The notes under the pieces were generated by a model, which made no database searches, was not told the origin of the DNA, and worked only from the letters and a program-made list of their open reading frames with translations. Shown one piece after another: positions 45,963 to 58,325 of a DNA stretch of 64,000 nt. A program made the position numbers and the translations under genes. The DNA comes from Microstegium vimineum (taxonomy: Eukaryota; Streptophyta; Magnoliopsida; Poales; Poaceae): the NCBI GenBank assembly GCA_022036555.1, contig CM039140.1, positions 5,173,943-5,237,942 of the forward strand, in the 5' to 3' direction. How positions within the stretch are numbered: the first letter of the stretch is position 1; every line of letters starts with the position of its first letter.

Positions 45963-46551
45963 CTAGCTTATAAAATTTCCTTGATGAGTATTTAGCGGAG
46001 CCCCATTGATATGTCCAGACATCAGTGTTCTGATCATCAAAGGTTTGTGTTGAGAGAACAGCAGTAAGCATTTCCAGCTCTTCAAATGCTTCTTGTGATA
46101 GTGGGAGGAAAAACAGGCTATCAAGGTCTTCTGCAGACATAACCTCATTGACACTTATATTCGTATCGCTGGCAAAAGAGTATAACCTGGGAAATCGATG
46201 AGCTAGCACTCCATCTAACCAGAGATCCTCCCAGAAGGTGACCGTCGTGCCTTCCCCAATGGTGCACCGAGCTATACCTCTGAACAAAATATTGAGCCTC
46301 AGTATATCTTTCCACCAGAAGGAACCAACCTCTCTACTAGCATGTGGTACTTTGTCCTCATAATATCTGGACCAAACTAGCTTCACCCAGGGGATGTCCA
46401 TTTTATTATAGAATTTGTGTAGGTGCTTCAGGAGCAATGCATCATTCTGGACATTAAGGTTAAGGACACTCAAACCTCCTTTCTCTTTAGGCTTTGTGAC
46501 CATTGGCCAGGCTGCCCAATTGCCACCCTTTTTTGTTCTATCAGAGCCTCT
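45958..46551 (-). pseudogene. LINE ORF2, segment after the RT domain
   Basis: The frame follows the RT part after one in-frame TAG (46552-46554). It has the GGLSVLNLNVQNDALLLKHL and FWEDLWLDG motifs that lie between reverse transcriptase and the zinc region in plant LINEs. It ends in the codon where the Sirevirus inserted, and the reading continues at 32255. Confidence 0.85.
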
Positions 46552-47742
46552 CTAAAGGCATTGTTTGCGTGATCTATCTATATTATCAATCACCCCTTTT
46601 GGGAGTTTTAGGGTGCACATGGCATATGTTGTTGTTGCCGTGAGGACAGATTTCACCATTTCCAGTCTACCAGAATGTGACAGAAGGGATGAGCAAGCTG
46701 TTAGTCTCCTCTCAATCTTGTCCATCAGTGGTGCATAGTCTTCCACTCTTGGCTTTCTTGTACCCATAGGCAGTCCGAAGTACGTGAATGGGAAGGAGCC
46801 TATTTGACAACCAAACATGTTGGCTAGGATTTGCATTCTTTCATGACTCACATTTATTGGTAACATTTGGGATTTGCCATAATTTACTTTGAGCCCCGTG
46901 GAATCAGTAAAGCTTCTGAGCAAGGCTTTCAGGAAAAATAGCTCATTAGCATCGGCTTGCATAATGAGCAGTGTGTCGTCTGCGTATTGAATAATAGGAT
47001 AATCCCCATCTTGTTGTGGGATTGGAGAGCAGAGAAGACCTTGTGAGGCGGCTCTATTGACCACAACTTGGAGAAGCTCCGCTGCCAAAACAAAAATTAA
47101 TGGGGAGAGTGGATCCCCTTGACGAACCCCTCGCTTGCACTTAAATTTTCTTCCCGGTACTCCATTCAGGATTACTGTCGATGTTCCTGTAGAAAGGATG
47201 CTACTGATCCATGCTAGCCATCTGTCCGGGAATCCCAAGTGCATGAGCATCTGTAAGATTGCATTGTGTTCAATAGTGTCGAAAGCCTTCTCGAAATCAA
47301 GCATCAGGATTATTGTCTCATGCCTAGATTGCTTGCATTGGTGGATGTATTCGAAACACCAAGCCAGACAATCCTGGATTGTGCGACTTTTGATGAAGCC
47401 ATACTGGGTTTTGTGCACGAGCTGCAGTATCTTGGATTGAAGGCGGTCAGCTAAGAGTTTGGTGATCACCTTGAGACTATAGTTGAGAAGTGAGATCAGT
47501 CTGAAGTCATTGACTGTAACAGGGTTCAGATTTTTTGGCACAAGAGTAATGAATGATTCATTGATGCTTTCCAGGTTAACTTGACCATTGTAAAAGTCTT
47601 CACAGAGTTTATAGAAATCTCTTTTGATAATGTGCCAGCATTTCTTCAGAAAATGCCCATTAAAGCCATCCGGGCCCGGGGCTTTATCTGATGGCATTTT
47701 TTTTGATAATGTTGTCAATTTCAGACTCCAGGAATGGTGCAA
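46552..47742 (-). pseudogene. LINE ORF2 reverse transcriptase
   Basis: A non-LTR reverse transcriptase with PGPDGFNGHFLK, ISLLNYSLKVITKLLADRL, LMLDFEKAFDTIEH, GVRQGDPLSPLIFVL and the catalytic YADD. It is joined to the endonuclease part by a one-base frame change in an A homopolymer near 47700. It ends in a TAG (46552) where the reading would otherwise continue into the next segment. Confidence 0.9.
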
Positions 47743-48997
47743 CTAGTAGACTCAGGTCATCATGCAATGGGATCAGGTCAGCAAGATCATATTCCATATT
47801 TGGGTTGGTAGAAACACCCATTCTACCCTTGAACGAGTTCCAGATCATATCTGCTTTGCTTGCATGGTCACTGACTGGAATTCCATCCTCATTAAGCAAC
47901 TGAGGGATGGAGTTTCTTCTATAATAAATAGATGCCATAACATGAAAGAATTTGGTGCATTCGTCCCCTAGCTTTATTCTGTTCACCGTGTAACGCTTTT
48001 TCCAGTATAAGTGCTTGTAATGCTGGAGCTTGGCAATCTGATCTTTGATTATGTTTCTCAGATTCCTCTCAGTGTTGGACAGGGCACGTTTCCCTTCCAA
48101 GTCGTCCAAGAAAAGGATAACAACATTGCAGTTACTTATGAGCAGGTTGAGATTGGAGAGGTTCCTACTCCAGGCCCTGAGAGCATATCTAAGATTTTTG
48201 AATTTAGCTGCCAGGCTACTAGCGGAACTACCCCGGACGTGCTGAGACCATGCATTCTCTACAACATTGATAAATTCATTATGCTCTGTCCAAAAAAATT
48301 CGAATCTGAATATGTTTGACTTTGGGATGCTCGTGTTGATCATAATCTTACATGGGACATGGTCAGAAGTGACTTTAGCTAGAGGGATCACTTCTGTTAG
48401 TGGGAAGTCATTTGTCCAATTTACCGATGTAAAGAACCAGTCTAACTGCTCTAAAAGCGGATCTTGTTGCATATTGCTCCAAGTGAACACATGCCCTTTG
48501 AGTGGCAACTCAACAAGACCCAGGTGACCGATGGCATCACTGAATATAAATGTATCATGGATGTTGCCCCCTGGCCGATTCCTGTTCTCGAGCAAACGAT
48601 AGAAGTTAAAGTCACCTATGAATAACCAGTTATCTTCTTCCTCAATTCGGTGTCCTTTGAACCATGTGATGAACTCAGCTCTGGAGGGCTCGACACAAGA
48701 ACCATAGACAACAGTCAACTTCCAGGTCTGTGAATTTTGGTTTGAGGTAAAGCTAGCAGTGATACCATATCGTTGCTTGTCAATGATCGAGCTTGAGAAC
48801 CTCACACTATTCCATACTAGCAAAATACCCCCTGAAGCACCTACTGATGGGACAAAATCATATTTATCAAACCGCCTAGGCGCAATGTTACGAATGAATG
48901 CACTGTCAAAATCATATTTCTTTCTCTTGCAAACAGAAAGCCGCACAAGAACTTTCTTCAACTTTGTTTTTGACTGCCTCCCATTTGTTGGAATCAT
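47687..48997 (-). pseudogene. LINE ORF2 apurinic endonuclease and linker
   Basis: An APE-type endonuclease that nicks target DNA: GGILLVWNS, the GDFN catalytic motif, and SDHVP near the domain end. The domain start (CWNIRGLN) lies in another frame just upstream (about 48940-49030), showing an indel near 48935. The frame ends at 47687 after an A homopolymer and should shift into the reverse transcriptase frame. Confidence 0.87.
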
Positions 48998-49038
48998 TGA
49001 GGCCCCTTATGTTCCAACATAAAATTTGCCAGGATTGA

Positions 49039-51015
49039 TTATTCATGTTGTGGGTTGTCAGAAGGCGACTGCATGAGCACCTCATCAGTGAGATCTCCAG
49101 GATCTACACCACACTCTATTCCCCAGGAACAGAGCGTGCCAATTTGGATTGGACCGACTTCACCAGTCTCGTTGTTGATCTGCAGTGCTGTAATTTTCTG
49201 CTTCTTGGTGGGGTTCTTCTCAAGCCAGGAGTGTGAGAAACCATCCTTGGTCCCTTTGAATCCCTTATTGTTCTGTTTTTGGCGCTGGCTACGTCTAGCA
49301 TTTGTCTCCACCAGAGGTGTGGATGGAGAGTGGATAGAGATGGTAGTAGGCAGGCTCATTGCTCCTCTCTTGAGCCTTCCTGATTTGCTGCTTCTGTGCA
49401 CTAGTAGACTAGGTTGGGATTCATTTGCTTCAAATTCAACTGCTAGGCCAGAGGAGATAGCTTGCCCGTCATTTTGGAGATGTGCTGGAGTCTGCAGAGT
49501 GGGGGTGATGGTGGAGTCCTCCCTGCGCTGCAGGTTTTCTGCTAGAATCTTGAGCATGATAGCATGAACCACTGGTCTCCAGGGCACCAGATCAAAGCCA
49601 TTAGGAACAAAAGCCTCATCTGCTCTCTGTGTGCTGAAGATACTTTTGTCAAGCACAATTGTACTCACTGTAGTTGGCAACTGAACTGAGATATAATTGG
49701 GACCATTTAGGAGCATAGGGTAGGTTCCACTCACAGTGAAGCCATCTAGCAGTCCATTACTATTACAGAATAGTTGATCTGCACAAAGCTTGTTGGCCAC
49801 CATGAATTTAAGAGCCTCCTCATCAACTAGGGATGATGTTGCATCATCTAAGAGTTCAAACACTTGATCGACCGGAACGAGAGATTTCATGACGGATCTA
49901 GAGTGCTCAGCATCAATGAGATCCTGTGGGAGAACTGTTCGTCGCAGGACTGCCTGTTGTTCAACTTCAGGAATCCCTTTTGGTTGGTTCTGATCAATTC
50001 TCTCAACAGCTGGTGCCAAGTCCAGTTTCTCAGCGTCGACGGTGCACAGATTGAGGAGATTTTGGCAATCAAAACGATCTGATGAAGTTGCCTTCTGAAT
50101 CCAGATTAATTTGGGTCGGGCCATGGTGAGACATCTCCTTTGAATGTGACCATAGTTGAAGCAGGCTAGGCATCTGATTTTGTTGGAACATGAGGCGCGC
50201 TCATGACCAATACCCAGACAACGGCTGCAACCCATGAGGTTCAAGGGAGGCTTGAAATTTGAAATCGAACTATTACCCCGCAGAGGATTCGCCGTGCGCT
50301 TAGCATCAGGTGAAGGAGCATGCAGCTGCGAACTATCATGAAGAACATGGCCGCGAGAAAGATGAAAATCAAATTTGTCCCCAACGAAGGCAAGAGGTAG
50401 CGAACCCAATTCTGTATGAGTCAAAGGGAGAGGAAAAAGAAGAGAACCAAATTGGATCAAACCAGGAGGCTGAGCAGGTTCTCTCGGAGGCTTCTGAACC
50501 AGATTTGTTGCAAAAGAGACATGCTTATTCTTCGTCTTTTTTATCGATTTCTTGGTGCTCTTATAGAGAACAGTAGACCACTCTCTTTCGTGTTCCTCCT
50601 CCCAGAGACGTTTTTCTCTTTCCCAATTGGGTGTGCCATTGCTCCATAAATGAAAATAGATATCAAACTGAGATGTGATCACACGACGAAGACGATACAC
50701 ATGGAACCCAACTTGTTTGCAGGAGACCGAGAACCGAAAGTGGTTGGTGCTTAAGAATTGAACATGAAAACCAGTAGCACGACCACCCAAACATGATTGA
50801 AGAGCCAAGGAGACGGAATCCTCGGTCAACCGAAACAGAAAACGGCGAAAAGTGGCGAGCAGGAAAAAAGATCCATCAGCAGAGGGGGGAGAATGGTGTA
50901 CCAGGGTACCAAAACGACGATCCACGTCCTCCTCGAACTTGCGCCCAATGGAGAAGTCTAGACGAGAAGCGAGGTCGATGGATGACCCCATGTGGGCGCA
51001 GGAGCAGGCGGTCAT
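49039..51015 (-). CDS. LINE ORF1 protein with two CCHC zinc knuckles
   Basis: A 658 aa nucleic-acid-binding ORF1 of a plant L1-type LINE, which coats the element RNA. About 260 residues in, two adjacent CCHC knuckles (CSRCLGIGHERASC and CLACFNYGHIQRRC) are visible. The N-terminal DUF4283-like domain (about 20-150) and a Lys/Arg-rich tail fit the family. The frame is intact. The ATG at 51015 is the most upstream; a second Met eight residues later is also possible. Confidence 0.8.
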   Translation of the reverse strand: MTACSCAHMGSSIDLASRLDFSIGRKFEEDVDRRFGTLVHHSPPSADGSFFLLATFRRFLFRLTEDSVSLALQSCLGGRATGFHVQFLSTNHFRFSVSCKQVGFHVYRLRRVITSQFDIYFHLWSNGTPNWEREKRLWEEEHEREWSTVLYKSTKKSIKKTKNKHVSFATNLVQKPPREPAQPPGLIQFGSLLFPLPLTHTELGSLPLAFVGDKFDFHLSRGHVLHDSSQLHAPSPDAKRTANPLRGNSSISNFKPPLNLMGCSRCLGIGHERASCSNKIRCLACFNYGHIQRRCLTMARPKLIWIQKATSSDRFDCQNLLNLCTVDAEKLDLAPAVERIDQNQPKGIPEVEQQAVLRRTVLPQDLIDAEHSRSVMKSLVPVDQVFELLDDATSSLVDEEALKFMVANKLCADQLFCNSNGLLDGFTVSGTYPMLLNGPNYISVQLPTTVSTIVLDKSIFSTQRADEAFVPNGFDLVPWRPVVHAIMLKILAENLQRREDSTITPTLQTPAHLQNDGQAISSGLAVEFEANESQPSLLVHRSSKSGRLKRGAMSLPTTISIHSPSTPLVETNARRSQRQKQNNKGFKGTKDGFSHSWLEKNPTKKQKITALQINNETGEVGPIQIGTLCSWGIECGVDPGDLTDEVLMQSPSDNPQHE

Positions 51016-51531
51016 CAGTAGGGGGAAGCTTCACCAACGATGGTGAAGATTGCATCGGCGACGGGGGAGGGAGGGTGGTGCAGAGAACGCCCGGAGACAC
51101 CCACGGCTGCAGTTCTGTTCGCTACTCTCTGGTTGCCGCAAAACATCGAGCAACTTGTGTGCAAGCTCCACAAAAACCTCCTCCAGCTCCGAGGAACACC
51201 AAGGAGTAAGCACGGGCCTTCACTGGGCACTAGCGAAGCCCAAGGGAGGCGGACGCCATGGCCGGAGCAGTCGGCAGTGGCTTTGGTGCTTGGGGGTGAC
51301 CGGTGGAGTCGGGGTGGCCACCAGCACAGGCGTACGGGCTCTGTCCGGCTGGCAGCAGGGGCGACGGCGCGTGAGCTGCGGCCGGGGCTAGAGCGGAGCG
51401 CAGGGGCGAAGCTGACGAGGCCGCAGCACAGCGGCGAAGCGCGGATGGCCGCCGGCAAGAGGAGAGACACGACCAAGAGCGCTAAATGGAAATGAGATAT
51501 TCACAGGTCGGGCAATAAAATAACTTGCCTT

Positions 51532-51547
51532 TAGCCTAATGCATGTT
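51532..51547. repeat. LINE target-site duplication, right copy
   Basis: TAGCCTAATGCATGTT, identical to 31629-31644. It marks the 5' end of the LINE. Confidence 0.85.
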
Positions 51548-53964
51548 ATCAGGCATTCAGAAATCTGCAGCCTCCGGGTGATAAGATGCCATGTTTTACC
51601 AGCGCAACATTGCATTTTTTTTAATAATGTGACGAGGTTTGTCTAACCGTCGTGTTTCGCGGTCACCACGGCCAATGCGACGAGCGTGGCCAGGCGCAGG
51701 CGATGAGCGTGCAACCGGGATCTCTCGGCGAGAAGCCCCGAGGAAGGTGCTGCTGCTTGTGCCGCCGTTGTGCGATGACTTATAATTTTGAGTAGATCGA
51801 GGTAGTACAATTCGGGAATAGACTCATGGTCTAGTATATCAAGTTTAACTAATTACAGATAAAAAATATAAACATTTATTATATTAAATAGATATGATTA
51901 GACTAATTATGAGATGTATTTTTTATAATAAATTAATTTGGAATCATAACTATAAACACTATTTACTCTAAATCTGGTCAAACATGAAGTAATTTAACAG
52001 ACATATATACAATAGTTGCATCTTTTTAGAATAAAGGTAGTACTTAATAAGTGGGAGGGGCTAGATCTTGAGGAGCTTAATGCCGATGACAAGAGTGTTG
52101 AGAGGTGAAACATAAGACAACGCGTGTTGCTCGATGCCTGGTTGGTTAGCCTACTAAGAGTAGGAGTTGAAGGCAACAAATGATTTTGCATACATATGTA
52201 TTTAGGCTAGTGTGGTAAGACACGATTTCTAAATAGTCCTCAGTAGAGGGTTATTTGAACATTATTATATACTTTGAGCCTATAATATTATATATATTTT
52301 ATAGTTAAGCAGCGTAGTTAACCTCGATGTGAGAGTGTTATATAGATTTATTAACGTGTTGTGTTAGAAAAACCACTACAACAGGCTATTTAGACGGCAG
52401 TTTATGGGGTTAATAAGTGATTTTTTCCCCAAGCCTTATGGTTTTGCACTCTAGCTCCGAGATGCACTTGATGAATCCCTGCTTCTCTCACGACCATGAG
52501 GGCATGAGGCTACGACCGCTTAAGAGAGAAAACAAATTAGATGGAGATGTACCTCATGAAGACGATGGGAGGATATAAACAAACATGTAACGCATGTAAC
52601 TGTTATTACTTAAATTTAAGATGAGCAGTAAAAAAGGGAAAAACTATTGCATAAATTAAGATGATCTTTTATAACTTTCTCATGCACCGATGCCGCGCAT
52701 AACGCTTATCGTGAATCTTACTCTCCCTCTTTTTTCTTTTTCTTTTTTCTTTTTTGCGGCTAGTCATCATGGGCTCCATTCCGACGCTTATGTGAGGACT
52801 CGAGCCCAAGAGCTTGCCGAGGGAGCTCTCATTTGTGGGAGGTATGGAAAGGGTATGACTCGTCCAACGGTCCAATTAGAAATGGGCCTGCTAGTGTGTC
52901 ATCGATCGTGGCTGATGACGCGACAAAGCAAAATGGAGAGAGTTGCTAAAAAAAAGAAAGCAACATGGAGAGAGATGCAAGATTAAGTGCGTACTTGATA
53001 GAGTTTCAGCCGTAAGAGTATTTCCAACACAGATTCTCTTTAAAAAAAACTTTAAATTAGAATCACTTTATGCAACTATTTGTCTTGCTTGTTGGATTCT
53101 CAAAATTAGAATTAGAGTTAGGAGAAATCATGTTTTAGTTGTTTCTCTAGACCAGTAAAAACGAGAATCAGAAATAATTCTCTACGATACGTTCTCTGTC
53201 TATGACGTGTAACAGCGATTCTAGTGCTTTAACTGAGAATGTAAAATGTTTCTCTTCTTGCTGGGCCAGACGCTCCAAGCCGCACAAAATATCTCGATGC
53301 CAAGCTCAGATTCGCGAATGTGGTCCCGCCTTTTGGATACTGAAATTGTTACGGCCACCCGGCAATCCATAGCTCCATGCTTACTTTTATTTTTCCCATT
53401 AGATTAGATCGGCGTGAATAATCCGCAAGATATAGGAGTCATGGAGTACATTAATAATTGATTACGGTGTCGATGAGTATACCAGTTACGACTCTAACCA
53501 GCGGTCTTCTAGTAAGGTATTTATACATTCGCAGATTAGTGTGAAAATTTCTTAAGTGCTTACGTCCTAGTATACGATGAAACATTGTTATACATATATG
53601 TTGTTTTTTTTGTCTATACCACAAATTTGACTTGATTTATAGAAAATGTAGGCAATATTTATATATCTAAATAAATTTATTAAAAAACTAGATTCAAAGA
53701 TTTTTCTAATGATACTAATTATGCACCATAAATATTAATATTTTTTAATATATAGGAAACAAAAGTGACAAATATTTCGGAACGAAGGGTGTAGTCCAAA
53801 ACCCAAACATTATGCTAACTGTGGCAACATATGGGCTTGTGCATTTTTTTATAAATAAAAGAAGATGCTAAAAAAGTGTCTCCAATTTAAAATACTTTAA
53901 GGAACGGTTCCGTTCTAAATAAAGCAATCTTGATTTCCATCACTACCACGATAAGAAGGTAGAA
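51548..53964. other. Spacer between LINE and decayed Copia element
   Basis: AT-rich DNA without a recognisable gene. A half-MITE may lie at about 53575-53797 (its right end reads cggaacgaagggtgtag). CACTACAACA at about 52374 resembles a CACTA end, but no partner was found. Confidence 0.5.
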
Positions 53965-54376
53965 TGTAACAATTTTTTGAACGTATTAACATTGGTTGCT
54001 CAAATCGAATAAAGATGTCATAAAAAACGTTGATTTTATTGGCATTGGACAACGCCCAACTCCTTTGAACAGTCCCGTAAGAATTGAAGCCTCATTATTA
54101 GAAAGTGAATGCAAATGAACAAGAGATTGAAAGAACTGTATGTTTTCATTGATCTCTTAGATATATATACATATGAAGGGGTGTCACGAAGGGACACGAC
54201 TGTTCGAAGGGGTGTCACGAAGGGACACGACTATTACCAAAGGACATGCCCTTTGGGACTAAACTAACTGTCTAATCCTATCCGTTGATCCCGTATTTGA
54301 TGGATGAGATCACTTCGTGAAGAGAAGTCTGTTCGTGAAGAGGTGGTTGTTCGTCAATAGGCGTCGTTTCACAACA
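53965..54376 (-). repeat. 3' LTR of a decayed Copia element (minus strand)
   Basis: On the minus strand it starts TGTTGTGAAACGACG right after a polypurine tract (54377-54386) and ends TTGTTACA, 412 bp. A TATA-like tatatatat lies near 54165-54175. It contains a 27 bp tandem repeat (54175-54201 and 54206-54232), each copy with an internal gtgtc/gacac dyad. The likely duplication tagaa is at 53960-53964; its partner lies outside the recognised part. Confidence 0.65.
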
Positions 54377-57300
54377 CTCCCCCTTGATCGAATCTTTCTT
54401 GAGATCAATGCAGTTGTAAGCTAAAATTCCTCGAAAAACCCTATGGAAAAAATCTGAGAAACATGTATGTATTGATATGCCATAAAAACTCTTTTAAACC
54501 ATATTTGGATAAATAAGGAGAAAATAACATATATGTGTAATTTAAATAAATCACTATGTCATTGGTATCCCATTAAAAACCCCAGTGGGGAAAAATATTG
54601 AAGATACGACATAAAGATAACTCCCCCCAAAAACCATTTAGGAAAAATATGAGGAGTAATAAAAAGTGATATGCCGCTAAAACTCCTGTAAAAACCCAGT
54701 GGAAAAAATAGGAGAAAATATAACGACATATTATTGGTATTGCCTCTTGGATAACTCACATGAAAAACCTTTTTCAGGGAAAAACCATGAATGAGTTGTG
54801 AGGGAAATATGTGTCTTTGATATTTCCAACAAAAACTCCAATGGGAAAAATAGAAAATATGACACATTCTTGTATTGATGTTGCCTCATTAAAAAACTTT
54901 TATGAGAAACCTTTGCAAGGAAAAATCATAGAGGGAAAAGAGTACAACATGATGTTTGAACAAGTTATAATTCAGGAGAAAACTCCCCCTGAACCTTGCA
55001 ACTCTCAAAGTCACGAAATACCAATTTCATAAAATGTGAACTTAGGTATGGACTTAGTGAGTGAATCTGCAAAATGCAAGACTACTTTTACAAGTTTATA
55101 TGACTTATTTCCATCTTGACAATACAAGCAACCTTATCTTTGTAGATAATGGTTGGTGATCTTATGGAATCACATTTGATCACTCTATGAAGTCATCCAT
55201 ATAAGATGCTTAAGAATGATAAGTGGAAGTAACCATTGGAGTCAAATTTGATGACTCGTGTGAGGAGACTATCACAATTAAATCAATATGTGATATGGTG
55301 GGGGATTAAATAGCCAGGATCTTGATATTCCATTTAGGTCATGTCTTAATTTATTTTATAATAAATTAAAGCCCTATAGTACCATATGAATATCTATGGA
55401 TATCCTTTTTGACTCCCACCTTTCGGTGTTGTAGAAGTTGCGCTATTTTGTACTAGCAAAGTATCTGCATATGCAAGTTCAGGCCTGATGCTATTCACAA
55501 GATACATGAGCGCTTTATGGCACTAAGGTTGTCATCCCAAGGTCTAAATGGATAGAAGTCCATCTTTAGGGATTGAATGACCACAAGAGTTAATGAATAT
55601 GATGTCCAATATTATTTGGATATTGATAGATAATATCAATTGGATATTGGTATACTGATATATGTGCTTAAGAGTAAGACTTAAGCTCAATTTGGTTTTA
55701 CCCAAATATCTCATCTCAAATCCGTCTTAGAGGCCAACTTCACATAATGGAAATTGTACCTAAAATGATTGCTTAATTATTTCTATATCTTGATGATACT
55801 AAAATAATCCATATGTGTTGAGATGATAGGGAATCCAATTTGTGATTTCTTTACAAACACATATGCACAGTCATGATTAGAGTAACCCTTCTATAGAAGG
55901 AACTCAATAAGTTGTACCACAATCAACTTAATTGTCTCAAGTCATGTTGTGACCTGAATTGTACACATTGTATGTTGCGATTTGTATTTGAATTCAGAAT
56001 GTGAAGTCCATTGGGACTTATACGTTCGAATATATCAAATTCATTTGATCTGCCAATGATTGAATTTGGAAACTTAATTTTCACACATACCATTGGGTAT
56101 GTTATGCTAGGTCTCTGCGTGAAACCATATCCTACAAGCTCTTATTGTTCACCACCTTGCTTCTAAAAAGAAACTATGTGAGAGAAGATATTACTATGGT
56201 AATACTTCTCATCATTGAACAAGAGCAGTTCTCCTTAATTGCCACCTTTTTGTTTGACCAAGATTTGAGGGTGAAGACACTCTGCCTAGGACTTTTGGTC
56301 TGGATCCAGTAAGGCGAATAACAACCTTTAAGGAGGATATGTCGCGACAATTTGTAGTCTTTAAATGATTGATTCATGGTTTTGAATCAACATAGCATGT
56401 GAAAATATTAACCCTTATGGACTCCTTGTTATTTCCCATATGGAGTCAGGGTGTTCCGATGTCCCAAGATCAAAATTTGGGTGCACCATTGATCCGGGTG
56501 GATTTTGATCCAGGTTTTGGATGCTCATCCATTTGGGTGTCTACCAACTTAAGGTTGGCTTGGATTTACTGATTGGGAGGATCTAGTCCTCAGTGTCCTT
56601 AGAAGCTTACTTAGAACATTATCCTTAGGAGCGGCCGTACTTCTCCCCCTCATCTTTGGAAGTGGGAGTTGAATGGTTTTATTTGGTACCTCAATTCTTT
56701 CGGGCGCATTAGGAATAGGATAAGAGGATTTTGTGACACCCTTATTATCAGTAAATGCTTGTGGCAGATTCTTTGCAATATGATGCAAATATAATATGAT
56801 CTAAACGATTTGGTTTACATTCTTTGGTACGTGGATATGAGGAGCGAATATCAATATGTGATACTCTTTTGATTCCTGGCATTCTATGTGTGGTATAAAT
56901 CTCCCCCTAATGCCTGGAATTATCCTCAAATTATGTTTAACATACGGACAATGTATAAATCCCTTATAGAGATCCGAGGTATTGTGTGAATGACGGATAA
57001 TAATACCTCATTGGAATCCCTAATGCCCATTGGTATGTTGGGTGGTGATATCGGTATGTGCAAACATACTCCATGCACAGATGGGAAATGTTTGGCTGTG
57101 GCCAAAGTTCCACGTACTTACTACAATGGAGGGAGTTGTATAAGTGCAGCATATTGAAGGTCCTTGTGTGATTTTGGTAATTGAGTGACAACTTAGGTGG
57201 ACTAATATGTGTTTAAGTAATATATATATATACATGAGATTAGTTCACAGGTAATTGTGCGATGAAGGAGCTTAATGCACATGAAACATGACATGGAGTC

Positions 57301-57843
57301 ATGTGACCAAGGTGGAGAAGATCAAGATGAGGCTTGGCTTGATGGACCGGTTGCAAGTGTGAAGGGCAAGTGAGTGATGCTTGGCACCGATGGACCGATG
57401 CAACGATGAAGAGCAAGTGAGGTCAAGGTCGATGAACCAATACGGTCACATGATGATATGAAGTGGATCATATCATTTTGTGATAGGTTGGTGCATGTGT
57501 TGCATCAACATTGGAGAAGGAGATGGAATGGAATGCGCAAGGCAAAGGTATAACTTGTAGGGCATTTCATTTCACCGGTCATAGGTGTGTAGAGAAGTAT
57601 ATGACCGGGTTTAGGATAGATAGCCGTACTATCAAGAGGGGCAAACTTGTTTGCATAACGGTTATCTAGTGTCACTTGAGCGATCTAACTTTGCGATGCA
57701 TTAGGATCGAGTGGCGCGGTGAGAGCAAGTGAAAGTGCTTTGAAAATGATTGTGAAAATGCTAACACACATGTACAAGGTGGTGATCACATTTGTGTTGG
57801 CACATGAGAAGCAAGGGAAGAAGTGCGGAGGAGTTCCTGCTGA

Positions 57844-58267
57844 GAAACAGGTCCGGACACAGGGTGTGTAGTCGGTCCAGACCATCAAAGATGGGTCCAG
57901 AGGCATACCCTAGCTGGCTCGGCTGAGGAGAGCAGTCCGGACGTTGTTTGCGGTCTGGACGCTATTTGCGTTTCGGAGTGGAAGAAATGAAGAAGGAGCT
58001 CTCGGGTTCTCTGGAATTTATTTCCAGACGGTGGTCCGGACGCTGTGAACAGTAGCGTCCGGAGCCACTATTGTGCTATGACAAAGGCGCTAAGAAAGCA
58101 GTTCAAAAGGGAGGCTGACCGGATGCATGGTTGTTGGTCCGAACAGCGCTCTGCGCGCGTCCGGAGCCTGCGACCGGAGGCTCACTCAGAGCCGTTAGCT
58201 CTTGGTAGGTGGTGGGTCCGGACGCAGATGATGGTTCGGACCCTCTATGAAAATTGCGTCCGGAGGT
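57844..58267 (+). promoter_or_regulatory. GTCCGGAC motif array in the solo LTR
   Basis: About a dozen scattered copies of ggtccggacg/gcgtccggag in both orientations, the last one about 50 bases before the TATA box. It parallels the GACGGACGC array of the other LTR family. Confidence 0.7.
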
Positions 58268-58317
58268 ACGCAAGAAGGCCCAAAGAGTGGGCAAAACGGA
58301 TAGTTTCGTGGGGGAGC

Positions 58318-58325
58318 TTATAAAT
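58318..58325 (+). promoter_or_regulatory. TATA box of the solo LTR
   Basis: TTATAAAT in ggggagcttataaatagctc, at the same relative position as in the complete Sirevirus. Confidence 0.65.

Larger units (their letters stand above)
31645..51531 (-). mobile_element. L1-type LINE, interrupted by a Sirevirus
   Basis: A non-LTR retrotransposon reading right to left, bounded by a 16 bp target duplication. The 3' end at 31645 has a short A tail (TTTTGAAGG on the plus strand). Without the 13.7 kb Sirevirus it is about 6.2 kb and seems full length: 5' leader 51016-51531, ORF1 49039-51015, then ORF2 with endonuclease, reverse transcriptase and a C-terminal zinc region. Frame breaks at several places make it inactive now. 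ORF2 reads on directly across the Sirevirus insertion at 45958/32255. Confidence 0.85.

Noticed and set aside
52374..52400. CACTACAACA as the end of a CACTA (En/Spm) transposon
   Set aside because: No inverted partner end, no 3 bp duplication and no transposase remnant were found.
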